Shown: positions 1-10,171, numbered from the stretch's first letter. The stretch is 64,000 bases of DNA from Leadbetterella sp964423865 (GCA_964423865.1 CAYRGN010000014.1:14627-78626); one strand, 5' to 3'. Translations and numbers: made by a program. The notes: generated by a model from the sequence alone, not told the origin.

Positions 1-2050
1 TCCATACGTTACCCGCATCCACGAACAGGGCCGTACTGAAAAGTGAGCTGAGCTTGTACCGCAGCTCCGTGTTGAATTCGATTTTGATGTCACCGGTGTT
101 GGTGGCCAGGAATTTCTCTGCGGTAGATTGCCCCTCTATAGAATATGAGCCCGGACCCACCCCCCGCGCCCGGAAAGCCCGGAGCGAGTTGTTGCCCCCC
201 ACGAAGAACTGACTCACAAAAGGAAGCGTAACCTGGTTTCCATACGGAATACCCACGCCTACAAAGGCCCTGTTGGCCCAGGACACATCGCGAGTGAAAT
301 CGTACCGGTAGCGCACATCGTTTTCCACTCTGACAAACTGGCTGTAATATTCCCCGAATATCTGTCCGCTGTTTTCCCTGTTCTTGTTTATAGCATCAAA
401 CAAAGAAAGCAGAGACCCCGCGGCGTCGACTCCCCCGCGGTAACTAAACACCCCTTTCTTGTAGCGCGAGGGCGTAATGGCAATTTCATAGCCCGATCCC
501 AAAATCAGGTTGTTATCCAGGATGCTGATCAACTGAGGATTACTGAAAATCTCATCGATAAAAGCCGTGGTCAGGTTAGATGATTTCACAAACGTAAACT
601 TGAACGGCTTAAAGGCGTGTTCTATTCCTTTCCGGCGGGTCCAGGCATAGCCCCATTCCGCGCTGGCCGAATTCAGGTCATACAGGCCCCGCTTGATGAA
701 GTTCTCATAGGAAATACGCAGGAGGGTCTTGGGAAGTACGCTACTTACTTCGGGATCGATCTTCACAAAGGGTGCAATAAACCGGGGAAATTCCAGGGAA
801 GTCCAGGCACCTGTCCGGTAGTTTTCATTGTACTCCGTATTTTCCCGGTTACCGCCCAACTGGAACTCAAAGTTGCCGTTCACCCCTACCTCAAAGCGTT
901 CGGCTCCCCGGAAAATATTGCTGTTTTTCCAACTGAGACTCACCTGGGTACCGGCCAGTCCGCTGGAACGCGTAAGGGCATTGGCTTCCACATTAATGGT
1001 CTTGCGCTTGTTGGTCTGGAGGTTATAATATACATCAATCAGGGTGGAGTCCAGTCGGTTTACCACCTGAAACTGACTTTGAATAGACCGGAAATTCCTC
1101 AAACTGAGTAAGCGGTTGCTGGTGACCGTGACCGCATCGTTATTGTATAAAGCCCCTGGCCGGAACGCGATGGCATCCAGGAAAATTTTATCCTTGTATT
1201 TGTTTTCTGGATCGTCCAGCACCAGCCCTCTGAAAAAATCGAAAGAAGAACTGCTTTCGTCCAGCTGCTCTACCCTGGAGGGTTTATCGACACTCACATA
1301 GATATTATTGATCTGGTATTTTCTCCTGGCCTGGGCCGGAATATCGTCTTTCGGCGCCACCTTGGCGATGAGATGGGTGGGCCGCTCGGTGGAGTCCATG
1401 AGGATATGAATATACTCCGGCCGGAAATAGTAATACCCGATATTCCGCATAGACGTGTACATATTCTGGCGCTCTTCCCTGATTCTTTCCAGGTTAAAGT
1501 ACCTGGGCAATCTGAAATGCTGGGAAAAACTCAGGAAATCTTCATAAAATTCTCCTTGGGCCGGGGGATCAATCAATACCGAATCAATCATAAACCGCCG
1601 GTTAGGCTCCACCTGATACCGGGCAAAACCCAGCAGCTTATTTTCCTCCAACGCTCCGCCGACTGAGGCGTTGAAATACCCGTAAGAATCCAGCAGAGAT
1701 TTCAGGTTGGTTACATTCTGATCTACCATAAAGGCATCTACAAATACGGGCTCCTCCCCAAGACGCTTCCTGAACCATTCCTTCAGCCCCGTCTCCTTCT
1801 TTTTCTCGCCCAGGAAATAGTTGAATGCCACCTTATAGGGGTAGCCGAAAAGCATGGTATTGGGGCTAGGCCTCGTGACGTCTTCCAGAATAGTTTTGAA
1901 CTCGGGGATCTCCCCCCCTGAAAGGCTGTCGTGACGGATTACCGAGACTGATGCCCCTCCGTACAGACGCTTCTGCGGCGGAATCTTATCGGCCACCTTA
2001 CAGGAGAAGATGGCCTGGCTGACCAGTATCAGTATCAGTAATCTCTTCAT
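1..2050 (-). CDS. tamL: TamL/BamA-family outer-membrane assembly lipoprotein (partial)
   Basis: Outer-membrane beta-barrel protein of the Omp85 (BamA/TamA) superfamily, expected to work with TamB in envelope biogenesis. About 683 residues are visible; the C-terminus lies beyond the left edge. Residues 1-19 form a lipoprotein signal ending in IFSC (Cys19), which is the lipidated TamL form found in Bacteroidota. The middle has POTRA-like alpha/beta segments. Near residue 615 there is the barrel signature VGGNNSLRAFRARGVGPG, typical of surface-antigen (D15) domains. The start codon overlaps the tamB stop as ATGA (2050-2047), so the two genes are translationally coupled and tamB is transcribed first. 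Family assignment is strong; choosing TamL over another BamA paralogue rests on the lipobox and the tamB neighbour. Confidence 0.88.
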   Translation of the reverse strand, partial: MKRLLILILVSQAIFSCKVADKIPPQKRLYGGASVSVIRHDSLSGGEIPEFKTILEDVTRPSPNTMLFGYPYKVAFNYFLGEKKKETGLKEWFRKRLGEEPVFVDAFMVDQNVTNLKSLLDSYGYFNASVGGALEENKLLGFARYQVEPNRRFMIDSVLIDPPAQGEFYEDFLSFSQHFRLPRYFNLERIREERQNMYTSMRNIGYYYFRPEYIHILMDSTERPTHLIAKVAPKDDIPAQARRKYQINNIYVSVDKPSRVEQLDESSSSFDFFRGLVLDDPENKYKDKIFLDAIAFRPGALYNNDAVTVTSNRLLSLRNFRSIQSQFQVVNRLDSTLIDVYYNLQTNKRKTINVEANALTRSSGLAGTQVSLSWKNSNIFRGAERFEVGVNGNFEFQLGGNRENTEYNENYRTGAWTSLEFPRFIAPFVKIDPEVSSVLPKTLLRISYENFIKRGLYDLNSASAEWGYAWTRRKGIEHAFKPFKFTFVKSSNLTTAFIDEIFSNPQLISILDNNLILGSGYEIAITPSRYKKGVFSYRGGVDAAGSLLSLFDAINKNRENSGQIFGEYYSQFVRVENDVRYRYDFTRDVSWANRAFVGVGIPYGNQVTLPFVSQFFVGGNNSLRAFRARGVGPGSYSIEGQSTAEKFLATNTGDIKIEFNTELRYKLSSLFSTALFVDAGNVW

Positions 2051-5000
2051 TTCTTCTTTTTCATCAGTTCTTTCCAGGTATCATAATCAATGGCGATGAT
2101 GAAACCCATACCTGTTTCTATCACGGAACCTTCAATAGCGGTCTGGTTACGGTTTTTACGGAAAACCTTCAAGCGGTATCTGCCGTCTGTGGTGATCAGC
2201 CAGTTGGCTTCCACGTTATCGAAGATTTCATCCGACTGCAGATCTTTGTTTTCGAGTTCAAAGTTTTTCCCTACCGAAAATATGAGGCGGTCGTTGGCCA
2301 GCCGCTTGCTGACACCCAGGTTCAGGTTGGTACTGCGGTCGCTTCCGCCTTCGGCCACCCCGCCTGACGACTGCAAGCCTACGTTCAGGTCTACCCCTTT
2401 GATCAGTCCCGAGGCATAGCGCTCCAGCTGGGAAGAGATCATCTGGCTGACATTCCTCCGGGCCAGGTCTTCGTAGCCTGCCCCTCCGGACGAGGTAAAG
2501 CTGTCCAAGATCTGAGCGGCCGAGAAATTGCCCGCCACCAGTAGCATAATGGCGTTTTGCTTCAGCATTTCCCGATTGGCACTGGTCACGGCGCCTTCCG
2601 TCCCGCTTTTCTTCTCTCCCCGGTCATTCTCAATACTCCAGCCCAGCTCCTGTAGCTTGGAGGCGACCGCGCTCACTTCCGTTTCTTTGGCCACGATCTG
2701 GAAATCTACTTCCGAAAGGCTCATCACTTCTCCTTTGAGGACCAGGTCTACCCGTATGTCCCCAAAAATTTTATCTTTGTTTTCCTCGTCCAGACCGGGG
2801 TAGGTATTCACATCTTTCCTGCCGGGTACCTTATATTCCGCGGTAATGTCCATTACGCCTTTCATGGGGTCGCCCGAGAAAGAGATACTGCTTTTGCTGT
2901 TTTCGGTGATCTCAAACCGTTTTTTGATGGTCTGGAAGGTCAGTTCATAACTTCCTTTCACGATACTCATCTCCCCGATGATGAACAAGTCTCCCGCATT
3001 ATCGAAACCGAGGTTCAGGCGGGCATTGCCTGAAGCCGTGAGCATGTCGCCGGTAATGGGATTCATCAGCATATTCACCGTGGTTTTTTCATCTACCACC
3101 AGGTTGATGTTCACGGCGTTGGCCAGGGAAAGGGCGATTTCGGTTTCCCGGCGGATCACTTTCTCCCCGTCACTAAAGTCTACGAAGGTAACTACGGAAT
3201 TCAGGTCTTCTCCCACGCTTTCATCCGGCAAAAGCAGGGTAAGATTGGTTTTGTCTTTGGTGGTAATATCGCCGGTCAGACGGAACTCGCTGTTGGTTCC
3301 CCTTACGTTCAGGCGGCTGTCGAGGTAGGCGATACCGTAAAACAGCTCACTTTGGCCCCGTTCCGAATTCGCGATGAGAAAGTTATCGGTCGAAATGTCC
3401 AGGTCGTACCGGAAATCCGGCATTCCGGAAAGGTCTACCGCCCCGTTGATCACCATGTCTTGCCCGTGTTCATCTTCCACTACCAATCGGTCGAAAAGAA
3501 TCTTCGATTGCTCAATTTTCAGGCTTTGGTCTTTGACACTGAGCAGGGCGGCCGTTTCTCTGATGCGGAAAGCGGTACTCACAAAACCCACCGAACCATC
3601 GATCCGGGGTTTCATGGGTGACCCTTTGATGTGTACATCGCCCTGCACATTCCCCGCCAAATCATAGGCCACCGCTCCGAGGAAAGGCTCCAGCGCCTTT
3701 ATCTCCAGTCCGCCGATATCCAGGGTGAAATCCAGGGGTTCTTCTTTTTGTGTAAAGTAGGCGCCTTTGAGTTCAAAGTCGTTGTTCAGGCCGCTGAGGG
3801 TAGCGTATACGGTGATTTCCTCCAGGTTATCGCTCTCCGCCTTCGCCCTCAGGTCGCCCAGCGCCACCTGGTTAAAATGAAATTCATCAATATCCACTTC
3901 TCCCGTAAAGGCCAGGTTTCCTTCGCCCATATAATTCACCAGCTGCAGGTTAAGGTCGAGATAACCGGAGGTAAGCGTGGAATCCTGCAATATGGCCCGG
4001 GAGAGGAAATTCAGATCGAGCTTTTCCGCGAATACTGTCAGGGGGCTGTCAGGCGCTTCGCTGACACTATTGACCCTCAGCACCTGCTCTCCGGACGAAA
4101 ACACCACGTTATTGACGTACAGACCGGCAGGGGAATAATCAATGTACCCGTAGGGGTTTCCTCCCCACTCATCGTAAAAAAGCATACTTCCGGTTTCGTC
4201 AAAGCTGATACGTACCCGGGAGCCGTCGGTTTCGAGCAGCCCGGCCAGAGAGTGGATCTGCCGGTCTATGCTGTCTTTTACGGAAAGGTCAAAGGAGGCC
4301 ACGTTGTCCCGAAGCCCCCCGTGCAGGTCGGCTTTCCGGAGCCGGAAATCGGGTGTAGACACCTGATCAGACAGCAGTCCGTACTGCAAACGGGTACCGT
4401 CTCCCGCAAAATCAAAGGTGGTATTCACCACCTGGATCGAGTCGTAGAGAAGGTATGGCACCGAAATATGCCCGGAAAAAGGGATTTCCCCCTCGCTTTT
4501 CAATCCCGAATTAATGGTCACCGGCTTAAAGTTCTTAAGGGAAGGCAGAAAGGCCGTAAATACGGGGTCGTAGCTGATGGTTCCGTTGATATCGAAGTAG
4601 TAGTTCAGGGAGTCGCTGGCCGGTTCGAAATCGGGCAGTTTAAAATATTTATTCACCTCGGTCATAAGGATACTCCGGAGCCGGTCGTACTCAAAATTGC
4701 CCGAGAGCGAAAGGTGGATAAAGCGGGCGGTGAGGTCCAGCTTTTTCAGGGTTTCTCCGTACTCCGTCAGCACCGTGAGGTCGCCTATGGGGTAGGTCAC
4801 CGAATCTTGCAGAATCGCGATATTCTTTCCTTTGAAATCTATAAACGGCTTTTTGGGGTCGGCCACCAGTTGGTTAATGTCAAAATCACCTCGCAGCACC
4901 AGGTTTTCTTCGGTGAGCCCAAGGGCTTTCAGGTCGGCCCGATCTATGCGGGTATTCCCGGTGAGGGTCACGGCCTCCCCGCGCATGTTGGCCACCACAT

Positions 5001-6843
5001 CCAGTTTCAGCCGTGCGCGCGGATCGTCTACCGAACCGGTAGCCACCACCCGCTGGTCTTCCAGGTTTCCTTGCAGGGCAATGTTCCGGTACACCTCCCC
5101 GCCATAGCCTGCTTCCTCTATTTCGCCGTCAAATGTCACGGTTGGATTATCCAGCCCTGTCCCGTCAAACCGTATAGCGCCCTTCACGCTTCCCACCTCC
5201 GCGTTACCGATGAGGGTACCTACTGCGAAGTCCTCTATGGTGAGGGTACCTGCATAGGCGGGCACGCGGGAAAGGTTTTTCAGACTCCCGGTCAGGCGGG
5301 CGCCGCCCAGGCTGGAGTTAAGGAAAAGTTCCGCGCCGAGGTCTTCGGTAGTGCCTTTCACGGAGCCGTTCAGCACAAGATTCTCGGGCAACTGTATATT
5401 TTCGGGCAGTGGCCCGCCCGCGAATTTCGCCAGGTCGCCGCGGGTGGTCGAGAAGTCACGGATATGCAGATCCATGCCGAACAGGGTGCGGTTATACAGG
5501 GTGCCGTTCAGAGAGAGGCGCGTATGGGCGGGGGCCGCCAGGTAAATATTTTCCAGGTTGATCTCTTCCGCGGTTCCGCTCAGGCGGCCTCTGCCGGTGA
5601 TCACGTCGTTTCGGAAAGGCGCCAGGGTCTGGTCCAGGTTTTTTGCGAAGAAAAGCGCTTCTGACGGCGCCAGCTTGAGGCTGGATATCACCGCGTCAAA
5701 GCGGGTTCTGGCGTAATCGGCGGTATCCAGGCGGGCGGTAGCGGTGGCTTTGAGCGCGGAGCGGGCGGTGGCGATATCCACGCCCTCCAGCAGGACGGTC
5801 TGGTTCCGTAAAGAAGCGTCCACCCTGAGGTGGCGGAGTTCCAGCCCGCTTTTTTCCCGGAAACTGAATTCCGTAACCTTACCCCCCATCAGGCTGTCTT
5901 TCAGGAAAAGGTCTTCCGCGGAAAGCCTCACTTCATTCAAGGCCAGATCACCAAAATTGATTTCCCCCTTCAGCGAAGGCTGCGCCTTTTTATCTTTAAA
6001 AGTCACCTCTTCAAAGGAGGAAGTAAGCCGGGCCAGCTCAAACTGCATGCGGGGCAGGTCCAGTTCTCTCAGGTTGGCGCTCAGGTCGGCACTACTGCCG
6101 GAGGTGTATTGCTCTCCCAGGTCCAGGTCCCAATTGATGTTCTGGGCCGTCAGTCCTTTTAAGCGAACATCCGGCAATGGACCCGAGGAGGTAGTATCTT
6201 CGGTCGGATTTCCTAACCTTCCGCTAACGTACAAGGAGCTTATCCGGGTATCTTTCAGGTCATACAGGGCTTTGCCCGGGTCGAGCCGGTTAAAGCCGGA
6301 AACCAGCTGACCCAGCTTCACCCGGAACAGCTGGTCCGCGTCGGCATCCTCGTACTTCACGTTCAGATTTTTAACATCCATTCCATTCAGTATAATCTTC
6401 AGGGCAGCGGATGCGGTATCTTCCGGGGCGGAAGCGCCTGAGGAAAAGGCCTCCACGATATAGTCAAAATTAAACACCCCGTCTTTGCGATCGATATTCG
6501 CCACCGTATTTTCCAGTTCCACCTGTTCAATCACCAGTTCACTTTTAAAGAGGCGAAACAGGGCCACGTCGAGGTAGGCTTTTTGAGAATAGAGGAGGGT
6601 ATCGTTCTTCTGATCCAGGAGGAGGAGGTCGTCCAGGTGTACCCAATCGGGAATAGAAAAGCTGAGCTTTCCCTCCACGGACGTGCCGATCTGTTTTTCA
6701 AGTTGCCTGAAAATAAGGTTACTGAGCTGTTTCTGCCCGGGCGCGGAATTAAAGTAGAACAGTACAGCCAAAAGCAACACCACCACAGCAATGAAGACTA
6801 CTGCTAGTATTTTCAGAGATCTACGGAGGATTTTCCCGGTCAT
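2047..6843 (-). CDS. tamB: TamB/YtfN-type translocation-assembly protein (DUF490)
   Basis: Very long (1598 aa) inner-membrane-anchored protein with a repetitive beta-rich body, as in the AsmA/TamB bridge proteins that connect inner and outer membranes. Residues 8-31 are a single hydrophobic anchor (VVFIAVVVLLLAVLFYF). The rest is periplasmic and made of repeated beta segments. The C-terminal ~400 residues carry the TamB (DUF490) domain, with stretches such as GDMLTASGNARLNLGF and the terminal SVGKNFELENK barrel-like section. It is slightly longer than E. coli TamB (about 1260 aa), as is usual in Bacteroidota. It overlaps tamL by 4 nt downstream. A TAATTTTG -7 element lies just upstream (6868-6861), giving a very short leader. 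Confidence 0.92.
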   Translation of the reverse strand: MTGKILRRSLKILAVVFIAVVVLLLAVLFYFNSAPGQKQLSNLIFRQLEKQIGTSVEGKLSFSIPDWVHLDDLLLLDQKNDTLLYSQKAYLDVALFRLFKSELVIEQVELENTVANIDRKDGVFNFDYIVEAFSSGASAPEDTASAALKIILNGMDVKNLNVKYEDADADQLFRVKLGQLVSGFNRLDPGKALYDLKDTRISSLYVSGRLGNPTEDTTSSGPLPDVRLKGLTAQNINWDLDLGEQYTSGSSADLSANLRELDLPRMQFELARLTSSFEEVTFKDKKAQPSLKGEINFGDLALNEVRLSAEDLFLKDSLMGGKVTEFSFREKSGLELRHLRVDASLRNQTVLLEGVDIATARSALKATATARLDTADYARTRFDAVISSLKLAPSEALFFAKNLDQTLAPFRNDVITGRGRLSGTAEEINLENIYLAAPAHTRLSLNGTLYNRTLFGMDLHIRDFSTTRGDLAKFAGGPLPENIQLPENLVLNGSVKGTTEDLGAELFLNSSLGGARLTGSLKNLSRVPAYAGTLTIEDFAVGTLIGNAEVGSVKGAIRFDGTGLDNPTVTFDGEIEEAGYGGEVYRNIALQGNLEDQRVVATGSVDDPRARLKLDVVANMRGEAVTLTGNTRIDRADLKALGLTEENLVLRGDFDINQLVADPKKPFIDFKGKNIAILQDSVTYPIGDLTVLTEYGETLKKLDLTARFIHLSLSGNFEYDRLRSILMTEVNKYFKLPDFEPASDSLNYYFDINGTISYDPVFTAFLPSLKNFKPVTINSGLKSEGEIPFSGHISVPYLLYDSIQVVNTTFDFAGDGTRLQYGLLSDQVSTPDFRLRKADLHGGLRDNVASFDLSVKDSIDRQIHSLAGLLETDGSRVRISFDETGSMLFYDEWGGNPYGYIDYSPAGLYVNNVVFSSGEQVLRVNSVSEAPDSPLTVFAEKLDLNFLSRAILQDSTLTSGYLDLNLQLVNYMGEGNLAFTGEVDIDEFHFNQVALGDLRAKAESDNLEEITVYATLSGLNNDFELKGAYFTQKEEPLDFTLDIGGLEIKALEPFLGAVAYDLAGNVQGDVHIKGSPMKPRIDGSVGFVSTAFRIRETAALLSVKDQSLKIEQSKILFDRLVVEDEHGQDMVINGAVDLSGMPDFRYDLDISTDNFLIANSERGQSELFYGIAYLDSRLNVRGTNSEFRLTGDITTKDKTNLTLLLPDESVGEDLNSVVTFVDFSDGEKVIRRETEIALSLANAVNINLVVDEKTTVNMLMNPITGDMLTASGNARLNLGFDNAGDLFIIGEMSIVKGSYELTFQTIKKRFEITENSKSSISFSGDPMKGVMDITAEYKVPGRKDVNTYPGLDEENKDKIFGDIRVDLVLKGEVMSLSEVDFQIVAKETEVSAVASKLQELGWSIENDRGEKKSGTEGAVTSANREMLKQNAIMLLVAGNFSAAQILDSFTSSGGAGYEDLARRNVSQMISSQLERYASGLIKGVDLNVGLQSSGGVAEGGSDRSTNLNLGVSKRLANDRLIFSVGKNFELENKDLQSDEIFDNVEANWLITTDGRYRLKVFRKNRNQTAIEGSVIETGMGFIIAIDYDTWKELMKKKK

Positions 6844-6860
6844 GCTACGGCTTTAGAGCA

Positions 6861-6868
6861 CAAAATTA
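6861..6868 (-). promoter_or_regulatory. -7 promoter element of tamB-tamL
   Basis: On the minus strand this reads TAATTTTG, an exact match to the Bacteroidota sigma consensus TAnnTTTG. It lies 18 nt upstream of the tamB ATG (6843), implying a leader of roughly 10 nt. No clear TTG -33 element was found at the expected distance. Confidence 0.45.
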
Positions 6869-7046
6869 GTAAGTATAGAACGAAGATAATACTAAAAATG
6901 AGGTTTCCGCAGGTCAAAAATATATATTCTTACGAATTCCGGAGTTGCTTTGAGTAACTTTTTATGGACTGTTACAAAACATGAAGGAGAACAGAAGCTA
7001 CATATTGCAAACAAAATTGTAAATTCGCCAAAATTCACAAAAAAAT

Positions 7047-7513
7047 ATGAACGAAATCGTACTATATCGACCCAACGAACTTTCCGAACACATTGAGGTA
7101 AAAGTGGACGAAGAAAATGAAACTGTCTGGTTGAGCCAGGAGCAAATTGTATGTTTATTTCAAAGAGACCAATCCGTTATATCACGCCATATTCGCAACG
7201 TTTTTAACGAGAGCGAATTAGACAAAGAAAGCAATATGCAAAAAGTGCATATTCCTAATTCTGATAAGCCAGTAACACTTTACAATCTTGACGTAATAAT
7301 TTCTGTAGGTTATCGTGTAAAATCAAAACAAGACACACAATTCAGAATTTGGGCAAACCGGGTCTTAAAAGATTATTTGCTTAAGGGATATACCATTAAC
7401 AACCGAATGAACCGGATGGAAGATAATTTACATGCCTTATTTTGATAATCGATAGTAATGAAATATATAACCTGGGAGCTTCACTAAAGGACCTGGGTAG
7501 AAACAGGTATTAG
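7047..7513 (+). pseudogene. Decayed RhuM/ORF6N-type DNA-binding protein gene
   Basis: The first 132 codons (7047-7445) encode the N-terminal domain of RhuM/ORF6N-like proteins: WLSQEQIVCLFQRDQSVISRHI, then DVIISVGYRVKS, then RIWANRVLKDYLLKGYTIN. The frame ends early at TGA 7443-7445. One base out of register, 7442-7513 still encodes a C-terminal signature of the same proteins, EIYNLGASLKDLG, before TAG. In intact Bacteroidota homologues, as I recall them, this motif follows a phospholipase-D-like domain, so the middle of the gene (probably well over 100 codons) has been deleted and the join is frameshifted. The region is clearly more AT-rich than its neighbours, which suggests acquisition by transfer. 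Upstream is an AT-rich leader with no neighbouring toxin or restriction gene. Confidence 0.7.
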
Positions 7514-7516
7514 ACC

Positions 7517-7548
7517 CGAAAATAAGCGAAAAGTATCGCATATTTTCG
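7517..7548. terminator. Bidirectional hairpin between convergent genes
   Basis: The arms CGAAAATA-GCGA and TCGC-TATTTTCG pair into a stem of about 12 bp with a small bulge. It lies between the plus-strand RhuM remnant and the minus-strand TPR gene, where a shared terminator is expected. T-rich sequence follows on the plus side (TTTTCGTT) and A-rich sequence precedes it. Confidence 0.5.
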
Positions 7549-7569
7549 TTAAAGCTTTGTTAAAATCCT

Positions 7570-10113
7570 CTATTCGAAAGTCTGCTGCCTTTTCCGGGCT
7601 TCCTCCACCCGGTTTTCCAAGGCCCAGAACTCCTCGTCGCCCATCACCATTCTCGCCTTCACCAGGGCATTTTCCGCATAATGGATCATGGCGATATCCA
7701 GGGCTTTCTGAACATAGGATTTAAGCAAAACCGGCGAATCAGACAGGAATTCCAGGGCGTAAAATACAGTATTGTAAGCCTCCGTTTTTTGATCGTTCGC
7801 ACTCAGAAAATCAGCCACTTTAGCCAGAAACCAGGGATTCAGGGGTGCTTTATTCCGCCGTTCTTCCCAATTGTCCTTGTCTAGGCCCGCAGCCAGCTCT
7901 TCCGCCTGCGCCTTCAGTTTTTCATCAATTCCCGCTTTCAGACCCGTACCCGAAAGTAAATGCACCGAAGAGGTATCGCCCGCCATTTCCAGCCTCTCCA
8001 GGGCCTCGCTCCAGGCGCCTTCCCGCATCAGCCAAAGGCCCAGGTGCTGGTTATACAAAGGCCTCAGCTTAGAAGGTGACGCCGCCAGGGAAGCCAGTTG
8101 GCGTATCCCCTCCATTTTGTTTTCACGGTAGTATTCCTGATTGGCCATGGCCCAGCTCAGCTGCTCCTGCAGGGCATAATTCTTCTCCCGGAGAGCGAAA
8201 AGCGAGGCCGAGCTCACGGAGGTCTGATTCCGGGTGAGGGCATTGCTCATGCCGTTCAGGAGGTAGGCCGCCCGGCCCATATCCAGGGAAGAATCGGAAG
8301 CTACCTCAAACCGGGTCATTACTGTCTCCGCACCGGTCAGGCGCTCCATCGCCGCCCGGTTGGCCCAAAAACTGTAACTGTCTGGACTTCCCGCCAGGGC
8401 CTGCATTTCAGCCAGTTTTTCCTGGCGCCCTTTTTCAATCCAGAAGGCCAGGAAATTGACGTTCTCCGGACCACAGTTCTTGCACAAACTCAACGCCTGG
8501 TCCAGGTTCAGCAAAACACTGTCGGTCACCCCTGCTCTGTCCTGCAAACGGGCCAGGTTCGTATACAGCCGGTGTTCGTCAGGAAACCGTTCTACCCCCT
8601 CTTTCAGCGCAAAAATCGCATCAAAAAACCGGTCTTGCAGCTCCAGGCTCCGGCTTTTTCCCACTACGGAAAGGCTATGGGATGTTTTCTCCCCTGCCTG
8701 CTCATAGAACCACCAGGCGCTCACAGGGTCGCCCGCCTGCATGGCCATGGAGGCCAGGGAGAGGTTGGAACGCAGGTTGTAGAGGTCATAGTTGGCTCCG
8801 CTTTTATAGTACACCTCCGCCGACCGGAAGTCGCCTTCTCCCAGGTAAAAATCCCCGACGGCATTACTGATTCCCGCACGCAACTGAAAATACGAATAGC
8901 GGTTTTTAAGCGAAAAAAGAAAAAAGATAACAAATACCGCCCCTGCCCGCGCCAGCAAAAGCGGGGTAAACGGCGGCTTGTAGATCACCTTATGAAAAGG
9001 GAGGCCCGCCTTGATCAGGGGCCAGAAATTAAGCCCTACATGTACAAAGAAACAAAGCCCCACCCCCAGAAAAGCGATACTGATATAATCTTCCAGCAAT
9101 TCTATTAAAGGCGTATTGCCCGTGGCATAGGCTAGCCCTATAGTGGCGGTGGCGGCCAGGGCCATGCCCAGGTACACCCAGGCCCCTACCCCCTGAAAGC
9201 TGAACCAGCCCCGCTGCCCCGACAGGTTCCGAAAGCCCCAGACCCCCGCAACCGTACTCGCCAGGTAGAGCACCAGGGGTGGAATAACCCAACCGTTTCC
9301 CTCAATCCGCCTCGCATTTTCGAGGTAAATCAGCACAGCATTCACCAGGAACACGGCCGTGACCACCAGTATTTGGGGCAGGCTGTTCTTCCCCTTCTCA
9401 CTATTGCGCGATACCAGTCCGTAAAATACGGCCAGCACTTCGTGGGAGACCAGAAAAATAAAAATAAAGGTCAGCGCCAGTCCGGCGGTCAGACCAAACG
9501 CCCCTACCGACAGGAAAGGCGCGTTAATCACAGAAAACTTCCACACTATGGCCAGCAGCACCAGCCACACCCCCAGCCAGATCAGGCCGGTGCGGGCAAT
9601 ATCCAGGCGGCGGGCGTACAGGTTGGTCAGGAAATAGGCCCCGCCCGCCAGGGCAAAGGCCACCAGGAAAGGCCAGTTACGGTTCACCAGGAATATACTT
9701 TCCAGTCGAAAAGAAGAAAGTACTCCGCCCAGCAGAAGCGCTCCTACCAGAAACCAGGCGCCCCTCAGACGTGAGAGCCCGGCCAGCACCAGGGAAGTTC
9801 CCCCCAGAATTCCCCCTAAAAAAAGCAGGTAGGCCGTTTCATTAATTTTTAAGGGGGAAGGAGTATAATATTCGGTTACATACCACAAAGGAGTGGTAGC
9901 GGAAAATGAGAATTGATCCAGGTACAAGGCCGGGGTTTGCACCGCTTTCTCTTTTAGCTCGGTCACCGTATCCCAGGAAAACACCGTTTCAAGTCCGCAA
10001 ACCCACCCCCACAAAGCCCAGGCCACCAGCCCCGCCACCAGGAATACGCCGAGGAAAAACGGTATCTTTTCCCGCTTTGCCCATCTTCTCCAGAAAAACC
10101 AATCTTCTTTCAT
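7570..10113 (-). CDS. Polytopic membrane protein with C-terminal TPR-like region
   Basis: 847 residues of unknown specific function. Starting at MKEDWFFWRRW, the N-terminal half holds about ten hydrophobic segments (for example FFLGVFLVAGLVAWALWGW, TAYLLFLGGILGGTSLVLAGL, TGLIWLGVWLVLLAIVW). After about residue 400 the protein is soluble, helical and TPR-like, with repeated blocks such as DFYLGEGDFRSAEVYYKSGA and FPDEHRLYTNLARLQDRAG. An in-frame upstream ATG at 10164 would add 17 residues. I prefer 10113, because the upstream version would run through the TATATTTG promoter of the divergent psd gene. This architecture occurs in Bacteroidota as uncharacterised membrane-TPR proteins; I do not assign a reaction. 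Confidence 0.75.
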   Translation of the reverse strand: MKEDWFFWRRWAKREKIPFFLGVFLVAGLVAWALWGWVCGLETVFSWDTVTELKEKAVQTPALYLDQFSFSATTPLWYVTEYYTPSPLKINETAYLLFLGGILGGTSLVLAGLSRLRGAWFLVGALLLGGVLSSFRLESIFLVNRNWPFLVAFALAGGAYFLTNLYARRLDIARTGLIWLGVWLVLLAIVWKFSVINAPFLSVGAFGLTAGLALTFIFIFLVSHEVLAVFYGLVSRNSEKGKNSLPQILVVTAVFLVNAVLIYLENARRIEGNGWVIPPLVLYLASTVAGVWGFRNLSGQRGWFSFQGVGAWVYLGMALAATATIGLAYATGNTPLIELLEDYISIAFLGVGLCFFVHVGLNFWPLIKAGLPFHKVIYKPPFTPLLLARAGAVFVIFFLFSLKNRYSYFQLRAGISNAVGDFYLGEGDFRSAEVYYKSGANYDLYNLRSNLSLASMAMQAGDPVSAWWFYEQAGEKTSHSLSVVGKSRSLELQDRFFDAIFALKEGVERFPDEHRLYTNLARLQDRAGVTDSVLLNLDQALSLCKNCGPENVNFLAFWIEKGRQEKLAEMQALAGSPDSYSFWANRAAMERLTGAETVMTRFEVASDSSLDMGRAAYLLNGMSNALTRNQTSVSSASLFALREKNYALQEQLSWAMANQEYYRENKMEGIRQLASLAASPSKLRPLYNQHLGLWLMREGAWSEALERLEMAGDTSSVHLLSGTGLKAGIDEKLKAQAEELAAGLDKDNWEERRNKAPLNPWFLAKVADFLSANDQKTEAYNTVFYALEFLSDSPVLLKSYVQKALDIAMIHYAENALVKARMVMGDEEFWALENRVEEARKRQQTFE

Positions 10114-10125
10114 CAATTCTGTTAC

Positions 10126-10133
10126 TATATTTG
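10126..10133 (+). promoter_or_regulatory. -7 promoter element of psd-rnhB
   Basis: TATATTTG, an exact TAnnTTTG match, 38 nt upstream of the psd ATG. It sits in the divergent spacer with the membrane-TPR gene and supports the shorter start (10113) for that gene. Confidence 0.5.
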
Positions 10134-10171
10134 CCGTATAAAACGCCTGGATTACAAAAATCAATATAGTT

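Noticed and set aside
3631..5664. 677-codon open frame on the plus strand
   Set aside because: It is antisense to tamB, has no recognisable domain, and its codon use mirrors the tamB frame. The tamB reading is clearly real.
6844..7046. Attachment site or island boundary beside the RhuM remnant
   Set aside because: AT-rich sequence only; I found no direct repeat, integrase or tRNA end.
8098..9108. 336-codon plus-strand frame
   Set aside because: Antisense shadow of the membrane-TPR gene, with no motifs and low-complexity composition.
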